A stretch of DNA of 64,000 nt, from positions 1 through 64,000 of the forward strand of contig CAYNST010000001.1 of NCBI GenBank assembly GCA_964399955.1, read 5' to 3'. The notes under the pieces are model-generated. The model made no database searches and was not told where the DNA came from. It saw only the letters and a program-made list of their open reading frames with translations. This document shows positions 34,020-42,721 of the stretch, one piece after another. Source of the stretch: CAYNST01 sp964399955. Lineage in GTDB: Bacteria > Pseudomonadota > Gammaproteobacteria > Pseudomonadales > Cellvibrionaceae. How positions within the stretch are numbered: the first letter of the stretch is position 1; every line of letters starts with the position of its first letter. Both the position numbers and the translations under genes were made by a program.

Positions 34020-34168
34020 ACTCGTCAGCGTCCCAGCCCCACAAACCCCAACCACCCGCTCGGGTGCGATAGGGCCCATCTTGATTGGGTGGATGATCAA
34101 CTGGCGGAAAGCGGTGTACAGCTCAGCGCCCGCAGCTGTTGCACGGCAAAATATTTTTTCGTTGCATC

Positions 34169-34197
34169 TTGAAACGCTTAGGTTTCTTTACCATACT
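34169..34197 (+). promoter_or_regulatory. candidate sigma-70 promoter for GH5 gene
   Basis: TTGAAA (34169-34174) and CATACT (34192-34197) separated by 17 bases; transcription would begin about 24 bases before the ATG at 34228. Match to consensus is 5/6 and 4/6. Confidence 0.4.
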
Positions 34198-34227
34198 TTT
34201 TGATTCAAAAAATCTGGATGCAACCCT

Positions 34228-35277
34228 ATGCCCCTGTTTCTCCAGCCCTGCGTCACACTGCGGCGGATACTGTCGGGCCTTTTTCTAGCCCTGTCCCTGA
34301 CAGCAATTACAGCGCATGCGGTTGCACCTGTGGAGAAACATGGCGCGCTGGCGGTAAAGGGAAACCGGATTGTGGGCAAGACCGGGCAGCCGGTGTCCCT
34401 GGCCGGACCCAGCCTCTTCTGGAGTAATCTCAACTGGCAGGCGGAGCGTTACTACAACGCCGATGTGGTCAAATACGTGCGCGAGCAGTGGAATGCCAGC
34501 CTGATCCGGGCAGCCATGGGTGTGGAAGACGAGGGCGGTTACCTAAGCAAACCGGATCACAACTTTGCCAGGGTTCAGGCCGTGGTGGATGCGGCCATCC
34601 AACACGGATTGTATGTCATTGTCGACTGGCACTCACACAAGGCCGAACAACACCCGGATGCGGCTGTGGAGTTCTTTGCCGAGGTGGCCACCAAGTACGG
34701 TGGCTATGCCAATATCATCTATGAGATCTACAACGAGCCGCTCGACAACGCCAGCTGGTCCAAGGCCATCAAACCCTATGCCGAAAAGGTGATTGCACGT
34801 ATCCGCGCCATAGACCCAGACAACTTGATTGTTGTGGGTACACGTGCCTGGTCACAAAGGGTGGATGAAGCTGCCGCAGACCCCATTACCGGGCACAGCA
34901 ACATAGCCTACGCCCTGCACTTCTATGCCGGCACCCATAAACAGGCACTGCGGGATACGGCGCAGAAGGCACTGGACGCGGGCATAGCGCTGGTAGTTAC
35001 CGAATGGGGTTCTGTGAATGCGGATGGCGACGGGGGGGTGGACAAAGCCGAGGTACGCAGGTGGATGGACTTTTTACGCAACAACCATTTGTCGCATTGC
35101 CTGTGGTCACTGCACGACAAGGACGAAGGGGCATCTATCCTCAAGCCTGGTACTCCAGCCCATGGCAAATGGACAGACGCCGACCTGACCGAAGCCGGTT
35201 TATTCGGCAAAGCTATTATTCGCAATTGGTCCAAGTCGCTGGCGGTCAAAGCCGCAGCCGGCCCCGAAACAGACTGA
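34228..35277 (+). CDS. GH5 endoglucanase-type enzyme
   Basis: 349-residue secreted glycoside hydrolase of family 5 (subfamily 2-like cellulases). Signal peptide about residues 1-31 (ends ITAHA), catalytic barrel 35-335 with YVIVDWHSHKAEQ, acid/base Glu170 in YEIYNEPL, and nucleophile Glu259 in VVTEWGS; YALHFYAGTHK and CLWSLHDKDEGAS complete the GH5_2 picture. No carbohydrate-binding module and no poly-Ser linker, so it probably works in the periplasm or on soluble beta-glucans. Single gene with a candidate promoter directly upstream; it ends 38 bases before the convergent helicase gene. Confidence 0.93.
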   Translation: MPLFLQPCVTLRRILSGLFLALSLTAITAHAVAPVEKHGALAVKGNRIVGKTGQPVSLAGPSLFWSNLNWQAERYYNADVVKYVREQWNASLIRAAMGVEDEGGYLSKPDHNFARVQAVVDAAIQHGLYVIVDWHSHKAEQHPDAAVEFFAEVATKYGGYANIIYEIYNEPLDNASWSKAIKPYAEKVIARIRAIDPDNLIVVGTRAWSQRVDEAAADPITGHSNIAYALHFYAGTHKQALRDTAQKALDAGIALVVTEWGSVNADGDGGVDKAEVRRWMDFLRNNHLSHCLWSLHDKDEGASILKPGTPAHGKWTDADLTEAGLFGKAIIRNWSKSLAVKAAAGPETD

Positions 35278-35315
35278 GACAGCCCGCAAAAGGGCCGTCC
35301 GGTTTGCCCGTGAGG

Positions 35316-36626
35316 CTAAGGCGACTGGCGACGGCTGCGGCTTGGCGCAGCCCCTGATCTGCCACGACCCTCTGTTGCTGGACGACCACCTCCGGCGTTG
35401 CCGCGCGGCTGACCTGTGCGCGGCGCAGAGCGCGGCCTGTTGACATTCTGCGGTCTGGGCGCACGGCCACCCGGGCGGGATTCCGGCAGCAGATGCACCG
35501 GCTCAAACTGCTCTATTTCCTTGCGCGGCAAAACCTGTTTGATCAGCCGTTCTATGCCCGCCAACATGTCAAACTCGTCCGCACTTACCAGAGACACCGC
35601 CTGACCGGTGGCACCGGCTCGACCGGTGCGACCAATTCTATGCACATAGTCCTCAGAAACATTGGGCAGATCAAAATTGACCACCTGCGGGAGTTGGTCA
35701 ATATCCAGCCCCCGCGCCGCAATATCGGTGGCAACCAATATTCTGACCGTGCCGTTTTTGAAATCCGCCAGGGCCTTGGTGCGCGCCCCCTGGCTTTTGT
35801 TGCCATGAATGGCTGCGGCGTTGATGCCGGCCGCCTCCAGATATTTAGTCAGCTTGTTGGCACCGTGTTTGGTTTTGCTAAATACCAGCACCTGCTTCCA
35901 GTCGTTATCCTTGATCAGATGAGTCAGCAACGCCGGCTTGCGTGCCTTGTCCACCGGGCAGATCCACTGTTCTACCGTGGGTGCGGTGGTATTGGCGGGG
36001 CTGACCGAGATCTCTACCGGGTTATTGACCAAACCGCGCGCAAAGGTACGAATTTGATCGGAAAAAGTGGCCGAGAACAGCAAATTCTGCCGATTCTTGG
36101 GCAGTACAGCCAAAATTTTGCGAATGTCATTGATAAAGCCCATATCCAGCATGCGGTCGGCTTCGTCCAGAACCAGGACCTCCAGCTGAGTGAACTTGAC
36201 TGCATTTTGCTGATAAAGATCCAGCAGCCGGCCGGGGGTAGCCACCAGTACGTCCACGCCTCGGCGCAGCGCTATCATCTGCGGGTTGATCTTCACACCG
36301 CCAAACACGACTGCCGAGCGCATAGGCAGATATTCACCGTAAGTGGTGACGCTTTCGGCAACCTGCGCCGCCAGCTCGCGTGTGGGCGTCAGTACCAGTG
36401 CACGCACCTGGTTGGCCTGGGCACGCGGCCCCTTGGACAGCAACTCAAGAATGGGCAGGGTGAATCCTGCAGTTTTGCCCGTACCGGTCTGGGCAGCAGC
36501 CATGACATCCCGGCCTTCCAGCACCGCTGGTATGGCTTTAGCTTGAATGGGAGAAGGTGTCTGATAGCCCTGTTTGGCTATGGCTTTCATTAAAGGATCG
36601 GATAAACCCAGGTGGGCAAAACTCAT
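35316..36626 (-). CDS. rhlE: DEAD-box RNA helicase RhlE
   Basis: 436-residue ATP-dependent RNA helicase. Q motif GYQTPSPIQ, motif I AAQTGTGKT, motif Ia PTRELAAQV, motif II VLDEADRMLDMGF, motif III SATF, motif V ARGLDIDQLPQVVNFDLP and motif VI HRIGRTGRAG are all intact. The C-terminal 60 residues are a basic Arg/Pro/Gly tail typical of RhlE. The ATG at 36626 gives the usual MSFAHLGLS opening; an upstream in-frame ATG adds five residues. It remodels rRNA and mRNA structure, especially in the cold. Monocistronic. Confidence 0.93.
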   Translation of the reverse strand: MSFAHLGLSDPLMKAIAKQGYQTPSPIQAKAIPAVLEGRDVMAAAQTGTGKTAGFTLPILELLSKGPRAQANQVRALVLTPTRELAAQVAESVTTYGEYLPMRSAVVFGGVKINPQMIALRRGVDVLVATPGRLLDLYQQNAVKFTQLEVLVLDEADRMLDMGFINDIRKILAVLPKNRQNLLFSATFSDQIRTFARGLVNNPVEISVSPANTTAPTVEQWICPVDKARKPALLTHLIKDNDWKQVLVFSKTKHGANKLTKYLEAAGINAAAIHGNKSQGARTKALADFKNGTVRILVATDIAARGLDIDQLPQVVNFDLPNVSEDYVHRIGRTGRAGATGQAVSLVSADEFDMLAGIERLIKQVLPRKEIEQFEPVHLLPESRPGGRAPRPQNVNRPRSAPRTGQPRGNAGGGRPATEGRGRSGAAPSRSRRQSP

Positions 36627-37312
36627 ATAATGTCTCTGCAACTACGGCGTTAGGTAGGGGTGGAGTGAACAGCTCAACTCGCGGGGGCGCAGCTTACATC
36701 AAACTGACACGGTATGCATGAAGAAAAGCCTCGGAGCGAACACTTATTACTCATATTGGTTGAAATATGATCATTGCCACCCTTCGGACAGACTGATGCG
36801 TCCTGTGGCGGCAGCAACCGTCGCTTTCGCCTGAGCATATGACTGCTGTGGGGCAAATTTGATCAACCGCTCCGGTTTGAGCAAGTTTTACATGAAAAAG
36901 CCGATCTTTATAAACCCATTGGCACCTGAGTGTCCTAAACGGGAGGTATTGAAGATTCAAGCGCAGTTCGTCTCTAACGGCAGGCTGCCTGCTGCAGATG
37001 CACAATTGTTCCAAACCAACTTGCTTAACCGGTTTATAAAATAAACGCCGCCTGCCAACCCTGTCCCCGCCATTGACCCCCGTAAATTCCAGCGCAGCTG
37101 CGCCCGAGGCCAGCGTCAAAGCCTTCCGCTACGACAGCAGGCGATGCAGGCCTTGACCACTGCTCGCAGTGCAGAAGCGGCGCACAGCAGCGCGTTAAAA
37201 ACTTGGCCCGAATCCTGCTGCGACAGTCTAAATGGAGGCGTCCGGCCCAAGATGTCTGCGGCTGCGCCTGATAACAAACACCACCGCCGGCCAGGCGAAG
37301 AAGGAGTGGATA
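36627..37312. other. 686-base divergent intergenic region
   Basis: Between rhlE (minus) and the first repeat/PRC protein (plus). Holds both promoters. A 50-codon plus-strand ORF at 36892-37044 has natural-looking composition but no convincing ribosome binding site and is not called. Nothing else coding is seen. Confidence 0.45.
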
Positions 37313-38152
37313 ATGATGAAGAAGATTTCTTTGAAACAAATAACCCTGGATAGTTCCCGGGCGCTCGCGCTGAGCGCAGTGGGTGTGATGCTGTCCGGCA
37401 CCGCCGTTGCTCAGCAGCCGGTAAACCCGCCACCGAGCCAGGATCAGTCGCAGTTGACGGGTCAGGCCGAGCAGTCCGACCGCGCAGAAATCCGCGTGCA
37501 AGAACAGGCACCGCAAATTCAGCTGCAACAACCCGCCACCAATGTGACCGTTGACCAGGCGCAAACCCAGGTGGAAGTAGCCACTGATCGCCCGGAGGTC
37601 AGGATTGAGCAGCCGGACCCCAAGGTGACTATTGACCAGCCGGAGCCTGAAATCTCCATCCAGCAGGCAGAGATGGAGGTGGTCGTCAATGAGGCGGAGC
37701 CAGAAATAGAGGTGCGGCAAGCAGAACCCGAAGTCACCGTCAATCCCGCTGAGCCCGAGGTTGAGGTGGTCCGGCTGGGTGCCGACGGTGAAGAAAGGGA
37801 AACCCGGCAGGCCCAGGCCTCGCAAAGTCTGCTTCAGGTGAGTCTTGATGACCTCAAGGATAAAACCGTGGTCAACAACCAAGGTGAGGAACTGGGCGAT
37901 GTAGACGATGTGGTTGTCAGCCGTGAAGGCAACCAGCGCGGTTTTGTCGTGTCCGTGGGCGGGTTCCTGGGAATTGGAGAAAACAAAGTGTTTGTTCCGG
38001 CGGACGAGGTATCGGTCACCACGGACAACATCATTTGGGAAACGTCGCGCAGCAAAGAGCAGCTGGAGGAGGCGTCAAACTATCAGGAAGACCGTTTTGA
38101 GTCGGTATCCGACCAGTATGAAACCCTGGGGGACCTTGAGGGTGCCTCCTGA
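37313..38152 (+). CDS. exported nonapeptide-repeat protein with PRC-barrel domain (type A, copy 1)
   Basis: 279-residue exported protein. AAGGAG sits 6 bases before the ATG at 37313. Signal peptide residues 1-34, then about ten imperfect nine-residue repeats (59-152) of pattern xPxVxVxQx, e.g. PEVRIEQPD, PKVTIDQPE, PEISIQQAE. After a polar linker comes a PRC-barrel-like domain (173-244): LGDVDDVVVSREGNQRGFVV followed by VGGFLGIGENKVFVPADEV. C-terminal tail is acidic. The alternating hydrophobic pattern suggests stacked beta strands. Followed after 90 bases by the type B gene. Function unknown; envelope or surface binding is inferred. Confidence 0.8.
   Translation: MMKKISLKQITLDSSRALALSAVGVMLSGTAVAQQPVNPPPSQDQSQLTGQAEQSDRAEIRVQEQAPQIQLQQPATNVTVDQAQTQVEVATDRPEVRIEQPDPKVTIDQPEPEISIQQAEMEVVVNEAEPEIEVRQAEPEVTVNPAEPEVEVVRLGADGEERETRQAQASQSLLQVSLDDLKDKTVVNNQGEELGDVDDVVVSREGNQRGFVVSVGGFLGIGENKVFVPADEVSVTTDNIIWETSRSKEQLEEASNYQEDRFESVSDQYETLGDLEGAS
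37487..37768 (+). repeat. 27-base-period coding repeat (type A copy 1)
   Basis: Encodes about ten tandem nine-residue units (xPxVxVxQx) in the preceding protein. Units are diverged at the DNA level, so the periodicity is clearer in protein than in DNA. Confidence 0.75.
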
Positions 38153-38242
38153 ACGCTGGCCACAGAAATCCACCAATTTTAGGTCTGCACAGGCAGGCTG
38201 CGGGGCCCCCGGGCTCCGGTTGAACACATTGAGGGAATTATT

Positions 38243-39550
38243 ATGAAACTGAAGCACAGCGTAGTGACGCAGCTAAAGAGCAGTCTGCTTACACTGAGCG
38301 CAGGCAGCCTTCTATTGGCTTCTGCGGCTCACGCCCAAAACACCCTGCTCCAGGACCGTCCACCCATGGCTGCCGCTGAGGCGCGAGCCCCGGCGAACGC
38401 AGGGGCGGCACAGCAGCCCGCGCAACAAGCCCGGCAACAGCCTCAACAGCCTCAAACTGCAGCCAGTCAAGGCGTTGAGGGCGAGGGCTCTCAGGCTGAA
38501 CGCAGTGGCGGCCTGATTACGGTAACCGAGAAACCTACTCGTATTATTGTTGAACAACCACCGGCGCAAATCACTGTCAATCAAGCCAAGCCGCAAGTCC
38601 GGGTGATGATGCAGGAGCCTGATGTGGAAGTGGATCAGGCACAACCACGGGTGTCTGTTCAGCAGTCAGAGCCAGAAGTGTCAGTGCGCGAACCGCAACC
38701 GACGATAGAACTGCAGTCCGCCGAACCCGAGGTTGAACTGGAGCGCTCCGACCCCCAGGTTCAGATCCGCGAGACTCAGCAGGATCCAGCGCTGCGCCAG
38801 CAGGACCAGGCGCAGGAGGCCGGCCCGCCTACCGACGAGCGCGCTTCGGCGGACCGCCCGGCCGGCTCACTATCAGCGGACCCAGCGGTAACGGCAGAGC
38901 TACAAACGCCCGAATCGTCAGAGCGGGTCGAGTCCTCGCCCAATCCTGAAGGCTCGGCGTCAGCACAAGTATCTCGTTTAGCGGCACCGGAAACATCTTC
39001 GGATATCGCCGCACCAGCCCTGGCCATGCCACGCGCAGAGACCGCTGACCCGGCCGAACAGCGCCGCTTGGATCAAGCCACACCCAGAGCAACCTCCACC
39101 AGCACCAGTCTGGCCGGTCCTGCGGCTATGGAAAGCCAAGGTGCGCTGGAGGCGCAGGAAGAGGCGCAAGCCGCCCGGGCCGACAGTGGCGCGCGACAGG
39201 TGTACGAAGTGCCCATTGATGCCCTGCGTGCGGCTCGGGTGGTGGATTCCGCCGGAGAGCCTGTAGGAGATGTAGAGGATGTGCTGATAAAACGCGATGG
39301 CAGTGACGCCGGCATTATCATTTACACCCAGAACGAAGCCCGTCCCGGCGGCGCTTATAAGTTTGCGCCAGCCAATGAGCTGACCTTCATTGACGATGCC
39401 GTCATCTGGGATAATGGCGCCAATGCAGAGAGCATCAGTGAGCGCAGCGATTTTGACGTACGGGAGTATCAGACGGCGCCTGAAACCAACGGCACCTTGC
39501 GCGAGTTGGTCAGTCATCAGCCCTCGGGCGAATCCGTTTCGCAAAGGTAA
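38243..39550 (+). CDS. exported nonapeptide-repeat protein with PRC-barrel domain (type B, copy 1)
   Basis: 435-residue exported protein; GAGGGA 6 bases before the ATG, signal peptide ending ASAAHA near residue 31. A Gln/Pro-rich stretch (45-75) leads to nine-residue repeats over 98-178 (PPAQITVNQ, AKPQVRVMM, EPDVEVDQA, EPEVSVREP). A long low-complexity Ala/Ser/Glu/Pro linker (180-315) precedes a PRC-barrel-like domain (320-390): VYEVPIDALRAARVVD and VGDVEDVLIKRDGSDAGIII. The C-terminus carries DVREYQTAPETNGTLREL, shared with the type B copy at 42722. Probably co-transcribed with the type A gene 90 bases upstream. Confidence 0.8.
   Translation: MKLKHSVVTQLKSSLLTLSAGSLLLASAAHAQNTLLQDRPPMAAAEARAPANAGAAQQPAQQARQQPQQPQTAASQGVEGEGSQAERSGGLITVTEKPTRIIVEQPPAQITVNQAKPQVRVMMQEPDVEVDQAQPRVSVQQSEPEVSVREPQPTIELQSAEPEVELERSDPQVQIRETQQDPALRQQDQAQEAGPPTDERASADRPAGSLSADPAVTAELQTPESSERVESSPNPEGSASAQVSRLAAPETSSDIAAPALAMPRAETADPAEQRRLDQATPRATSTSTSLAGPAAMESQGALEAQEEAQAARADSGARQVYEVPIDALRAARVVDSAGEPVGDVEDVLIKRDGSDAGIIIYTQNEARPGGAYKFAPANELTFIDDAVIWDNGANAESISERSDFDVREYQTAPETNGTLRELVSHQPSGESVSQR
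38534..38776 (+). repeat. 27-base-period coding repeat (type B copy 1)
   Basis: Encodes about nine tandem nine-residue units in residues 98-178 of the type B protein; same pattern as in the three sister genes. Confidence 0.7.
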
Positions 39551-39790
39551 GATGCTGAAGCCGTCGCTTGATTGCAGGCACGGATGCCTGCGCATACAAA
39601 GCAAGGACTGCTGACGTCTGCTATGACGCGATGCCAGCCTGTAGCTGACGTTTCTCGCCCCACTCCAGGTCCTAATGTAGAGTGCACCGCGTAAGGGCGG
39701 TTGGAGCAACCGGGCCAACTGCGCAAGACAAGGCCGCGCTGCGGCGCTCCCGTCACAAGACCTGCGGCTGGTCGAGACAGGGTTCCAATC

Positions 39791-41389
39791 ATGAAAAAAA
39801 ACGACTTGTGGTGGCAGTCCGGCGTCGTCTACCAAATTTATCCGCGCTCCTTTCAGGATTCAACCGGTGATGGTGTGGGGGATCTGCAGGGCATCATTCA
39901 ACGCCTGGATTACCTGCACTGGCTACAAGTGGATGCCATTTGGATTTCACCGGTTTATCCATCGCCTATGGCGGACTTCGGTTACGATGTGTCCGACTAT
40001 GTCGGCATCCACCCCATGTTTGGCACTATGGAGGATTTCGAGCAGTTGCTGGATGCGGCACATGCCCGCAGTATGAAAGTGATTTTGGATTTTGTGCCCA
40101 ACCACAGCTCGGACCAGCACCCGTGGTTTTTGCAGTCGCGCTCATCGAGAGACAACCCCAAGCGCGACTGGTATCTCTGGGCGGATCCTGCAGCGGACGG
40201 TTCCGAACCCAATAACTGGCTGGCCATGTTCGGTGGCTCCGCCTGGGAATTCGACCCCCACACACAGCAATATTATTATCACGGTTTCCTCAGGCAGCAG
40301 CCGGACCTCAATTGGCGCAACCCCGAACTCAGGCAAGCCATGCTGCAAGCGATGACATTTTGGCTGGATAAGGGCGTGGACGGTTTTCGCGTTGACGTTA
40401 TTTGGCACCTGATAAAAGACCAAAAGCTGCGCAATAACCCCGTCAACCCCAACTACCGGCCGGGTATGGCAACTTATAATCAGCTGGAGCCGGTGTATTC
40501 CACCGATCAGGCGGAAGTTCACGCCATTATCCAGCAGATGCGGGCCCTGGTAGACAGCTACCATGACCGCTTGTTGATTGGTGAAATTTACCTGCCCATC
40601 AACCGCTTGGTTACCTATTACGGTGAAAAACTCTCGGGTGTGCACCTGCCGTTTAATTTCCAGTTGCTGGTACTGCCGTGGGAGCCGCTGGCCATTTTTG
40701 CGGCCATCAATGAGTATGAGGGATCAATCCCGGCCGGCGCCTGGCCCAACTGGGTACTGGGCAACCACGACAAGTCACGCATTGCCAGCCGCATAGGCCG
40801 GTCGCAGGCGCGGGTGGCCGCTCTGTTACTGCTGACGCTGCGCGGCACCCCTACCCTTTATTACGGTGACGAACTGGGCCTGCAGGACGGCATCATTCCC
40901 GCCAATGCCGTGCAGGACCCGCAAGAAATAAACATGCCCGGATTGGGGCTGGGGCGAGACCCCGCGCGCACGCCCATGCAATGGGAGCCAGGCCCGGCTG
41001 CAGGCTTCAGCAAGGGCAGACCCTGGCTGCCGGTGAGTGAGGATTTGGAACACTGCAACGTGCAAACGCAGCAGGCAGACAACGACAGCTTTTTGCATTA
41101 CGTGAGGCGCTTGCTGACGCTACGGCGGCAAATAACGGCCCTGAGTGTGGGAGAATTCTTTCCTGTGCACGGCGATGACAAACTGATCGCCTATGAACGC
41201 AGTCACGGCACCGACCGGCTGTTAATTGTACTCAATTTAACTACAAAGACTGCGCCCTTCAGGAGCGAGTACGGCGGAAGCGGCCGCGTACTGCTGGCCA
41301 CAGACGCAGCCACCGAGGGACAGGCCTTCAACGGCCACTTGACCCTGGCGCCAGACCAGGGCGTGATAATTGCGCTGACGCACCAATAA
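39791..41389 (+). CDS. GH13 alpha-glucosidase (oligo-1,6-glucosidase type)
   Basis: 532-residue cytosolic GH13 enzyme. The start at 39791 gives the canonical opening WWQSGVVYQIYPRSFQDS; upstream codons of the open frame are not conserved. Catalytic residues: Asp202 (DGFRVDVIW), Glu265 (LIGEIYLP) and Asp327 (LGNHDKSR). The QPDLNW motif (170-175) marks the oligo-1,6-glucosidase subgroup, which hydrolyses isomaltose, maltose, trehalose-like or sucrose-like alpha-glucosides. It lies between the two copies of the repeat/PRC gene pair. With the GH15 gene it points to alpha-glucan or compatible-solute turnover. Confidence 0.92.
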   Translation: MKKNDLWWQSGVVYQIYPRSFQDSTGDGVGDLQGIIQRLDYLHWLQVDAIWISPVYPSPMADFGYDVSDYVGIHPMFGTMEDFEQLLDAAHARSMKVILDFVPNHSSDQHPWFLQSRSSRDNPKRDWYLWADPAADGSEPNNWLAMFGGSAWEFDPHTQQYYYHGFLRQQPDLNWRNPELRQAMLQAMTFWLDKGVDGFRVDVIWHLIKDQKLRNNPVNPNYRPGMATYNQLEPVYSTDQAEVHAIIQQMRALVDSYHDRLLIGEIYLPINRLVTYYGEKLSGVHLPFNFQLLVLPWEPLAIFAAINEYEGSIPAGAWPNWVLGNHDKSRIASRIGRSQARVAALLLLTLRGTPTLYYGDELGLQDGIIPANAVQDPQEINMPGLGLGRDPARTPMQWEPGPAAGFSKGRPWLPVSEDLEHCNVQTQQADNDSFLHYVRRLLTLRRQITALSVGEFFPVHGDDKLIAYERSHGTDRLLIVLNLTTKTAPFRSEYGGSGRVLLATDAATEGQAFNGHLTLAPDQGVIIALTHQ

Positions 41390-41851
41390 CCCCATAAGAA
41401 CCACATTGAAAGCACAATGGTAGCTAGACGGATAGCGAGGGACCCCTGCAGGCTTTACATAATAGTGCAATTCCCACACGTTTTATTCGCCGGGTCCGTT
41501 CGTTAAATTTCTTAGCCTTAGTAGGCACACATTCAGGTGCTGATTACCCCCCCCGCAGCTCCGATGGCCACCGCCTGTGGAACAGTGCCGGGATCCGCCC
41601 CCTCCAGCACCAGCTCCCGGCGACGGCTCTGCCATGTCCGCACCTTGCTCATAACACGCAATTTGCTGATAACAATGCGATCACTGCTCGCAATAACCTG
41701 CCCGGATATTGTCCTCATTGCTGAGACATAAAAATAGTTGGCCCGCAAACTGCTTCAATGCTTGCGAGTTTCGGCAACGATCTTGCCGATCATTGGAATG
41801 ATAACAAGTACTTTCGTCAATCCGACGTACAGATTTGAGGAGTGACCAACC
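41390..41851. other. 462-base intergenic region
   Basis: Separates the GH13 gene from the second repeat/PRC pair and should contain that pair's promoter. A minus-strand ORF at 41533-41718 (about 61 codons) reads plausibly but lacks a ribosome binding site and is not called. No clear terminator after the GH13 stop. Confidence 0.4.
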
Positions 41852-42649
41852 ATGAACAATAAATATCCTGTTAACAAAACAAAATCCTTACTTGTGGCCA
41901 TGAGCGCCGCAGGAGTGATGTTTTCTTCTGCCGCATTGAATGCCGAAGAAAACACCCGGGTGATGGTTAACGAGAGCGAGCCACGCGTTCAGGTAGATCA
42001 GCCTGCAGCTGATGTTTCCGTCAATCAGCAGCAGCCCCAGGTGGATGTGCAAACGCAAGACCCTGAAGTATCGGTCAGCCAACCCGAGGCTCAAATTCAG
42101 ATTGATCAACCCCAACCCGAAGTTTCCATTGAGCAGTCGGAACCGGAGGTTGTTGTCAATGAAGCCGAGCCGCAAATAGAAGTTGATCAGGAAGAACCCA
42201 ACATCAGCGTACATTCGGCCGAACCCGAGGTTCATGTTGTTGACCGAGACGCCATGGGCAATGAAAAAGAGCCCGGCCAGAGCGGGTCGCCACAAAGCTT
42301 GATGCAGGCCGAAATCCGCCAGATCAAAGGTGCAACCGTCGAGAACGCACAAGGTGAAGAAATTGGTGATGTTGACGATGTGGTGGTGAGCCGACAGGGA
42401 GACGAGAAAGGTTTGGTGGTTTCCGTAGGCGGCTTCCTGGGTATTGGCGCCAGTGAAATATTTGTACCCGCCAATGAAGCCGAAGTCCAGGGCGACAAAA
42501 TTGTTTGGCAGACTCAGGAATCCGCAGACCGACTGAAGGAATCATCAGCTTATGAAGAAGACCGCTACGAAGCTGTCCCTGATCACGTTACCAGCCTGAG
42601 CGAGCTGGAAAGCGGATCCGCGGCCATGGCTGGCGCAGCCCGGGAATAA
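41852..42649 (+). CDS. exported nonapeptide-repeat protein with PRC-barrel domain (type A, copy 2)
   Basis: 265-residue exported protein, GAGGAG about 10 bases before the ATG, signal peptide residues 1-31 (ends SSAALNA). Ten or so nine-residue repeats at 35-130: EPRVQVDQP, QPQVDVQTQ, DPEVSVSQP, EAQIQIDQP, QPEVSIEQS, EPEVVVNEA. The PRC-barrel-like domain (150-222) contains IGDVDDVVVSRQGDEKGLVV followed by VGGFLGIGASEIFVPANE, nearly the same as copy 1. Tail acidic. 72 bases separate it from the type B partner. Clear paralogue of the gene at 37313. Confidence 0.82.
   Translation: MNNKYPVNKTKSLLVAMSAAGVMFSSAALNAEENTRVMVNESEPRVQVDQPAADVSVNQQQPQVDVQTQDPEVSVSQPEAQIQIDQPQPEVSIEQSEPEVVVNEAEPQIEVDQEEPNISVHSAEPEVHVVDRDAMGNEKEPGQSGSPQSLMQAEIRQIKGATVENAQGEEIGDVDDVVVSRQGDEKGLVVSVGGFLGIGASEIFVPANEAEVQGDKIVWQTQESADRLKESSAYEEDRYEAVPDHVTSLSELESGSAAMAGAARE
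41954..42241 (+). repeat. 27-base-period coding repeat (type A copy 2)
   Basis: Encodes the nonapeptide array at residues 35-130, the most regular of the four arrays together with that at 42809. Confidence 0.75.
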
Positions 42650-42721
42650 GTGCGGCGCGCTACCGCAGCAGACAAACAGGCGCGTATTGCCTGTTCAATG
42701 ATTCATAAAGAGGTAATCACC

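Larger units (their letters stand above)
33889..34227. other. 339-base divergent promoter region
   Basis: Separates DUF2383 (minus) and GH5 (plus). The segment 33985-34020 is strongly AT-rich against the GC-rich surroundings. Candidate promoters for both directions are listed separately. No gene is seen here. Confidence 0.5.

Noticed and set aside
35493..36593. 366-codon plus-strand ORF
   Set aside because: Antisense shadow of rhlE, whose helicase motifs are all intact on the other strand.
36892..37044. 50-codon plus-strand ORF in the rhlE-repeat gene gap
   Set aside because: Reads like protein (KKPIFINPLAPECPKREVL) but lacks a convincing ribosome binding site; a conserved frame in relatives would revive it.
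41533..41718. 61-codon minus-strand ORF between GH13 and the second repeat pair
   Set aside because: Plausible composition but no ribosome binding site, ends in a G-rich homopolymer, no family.
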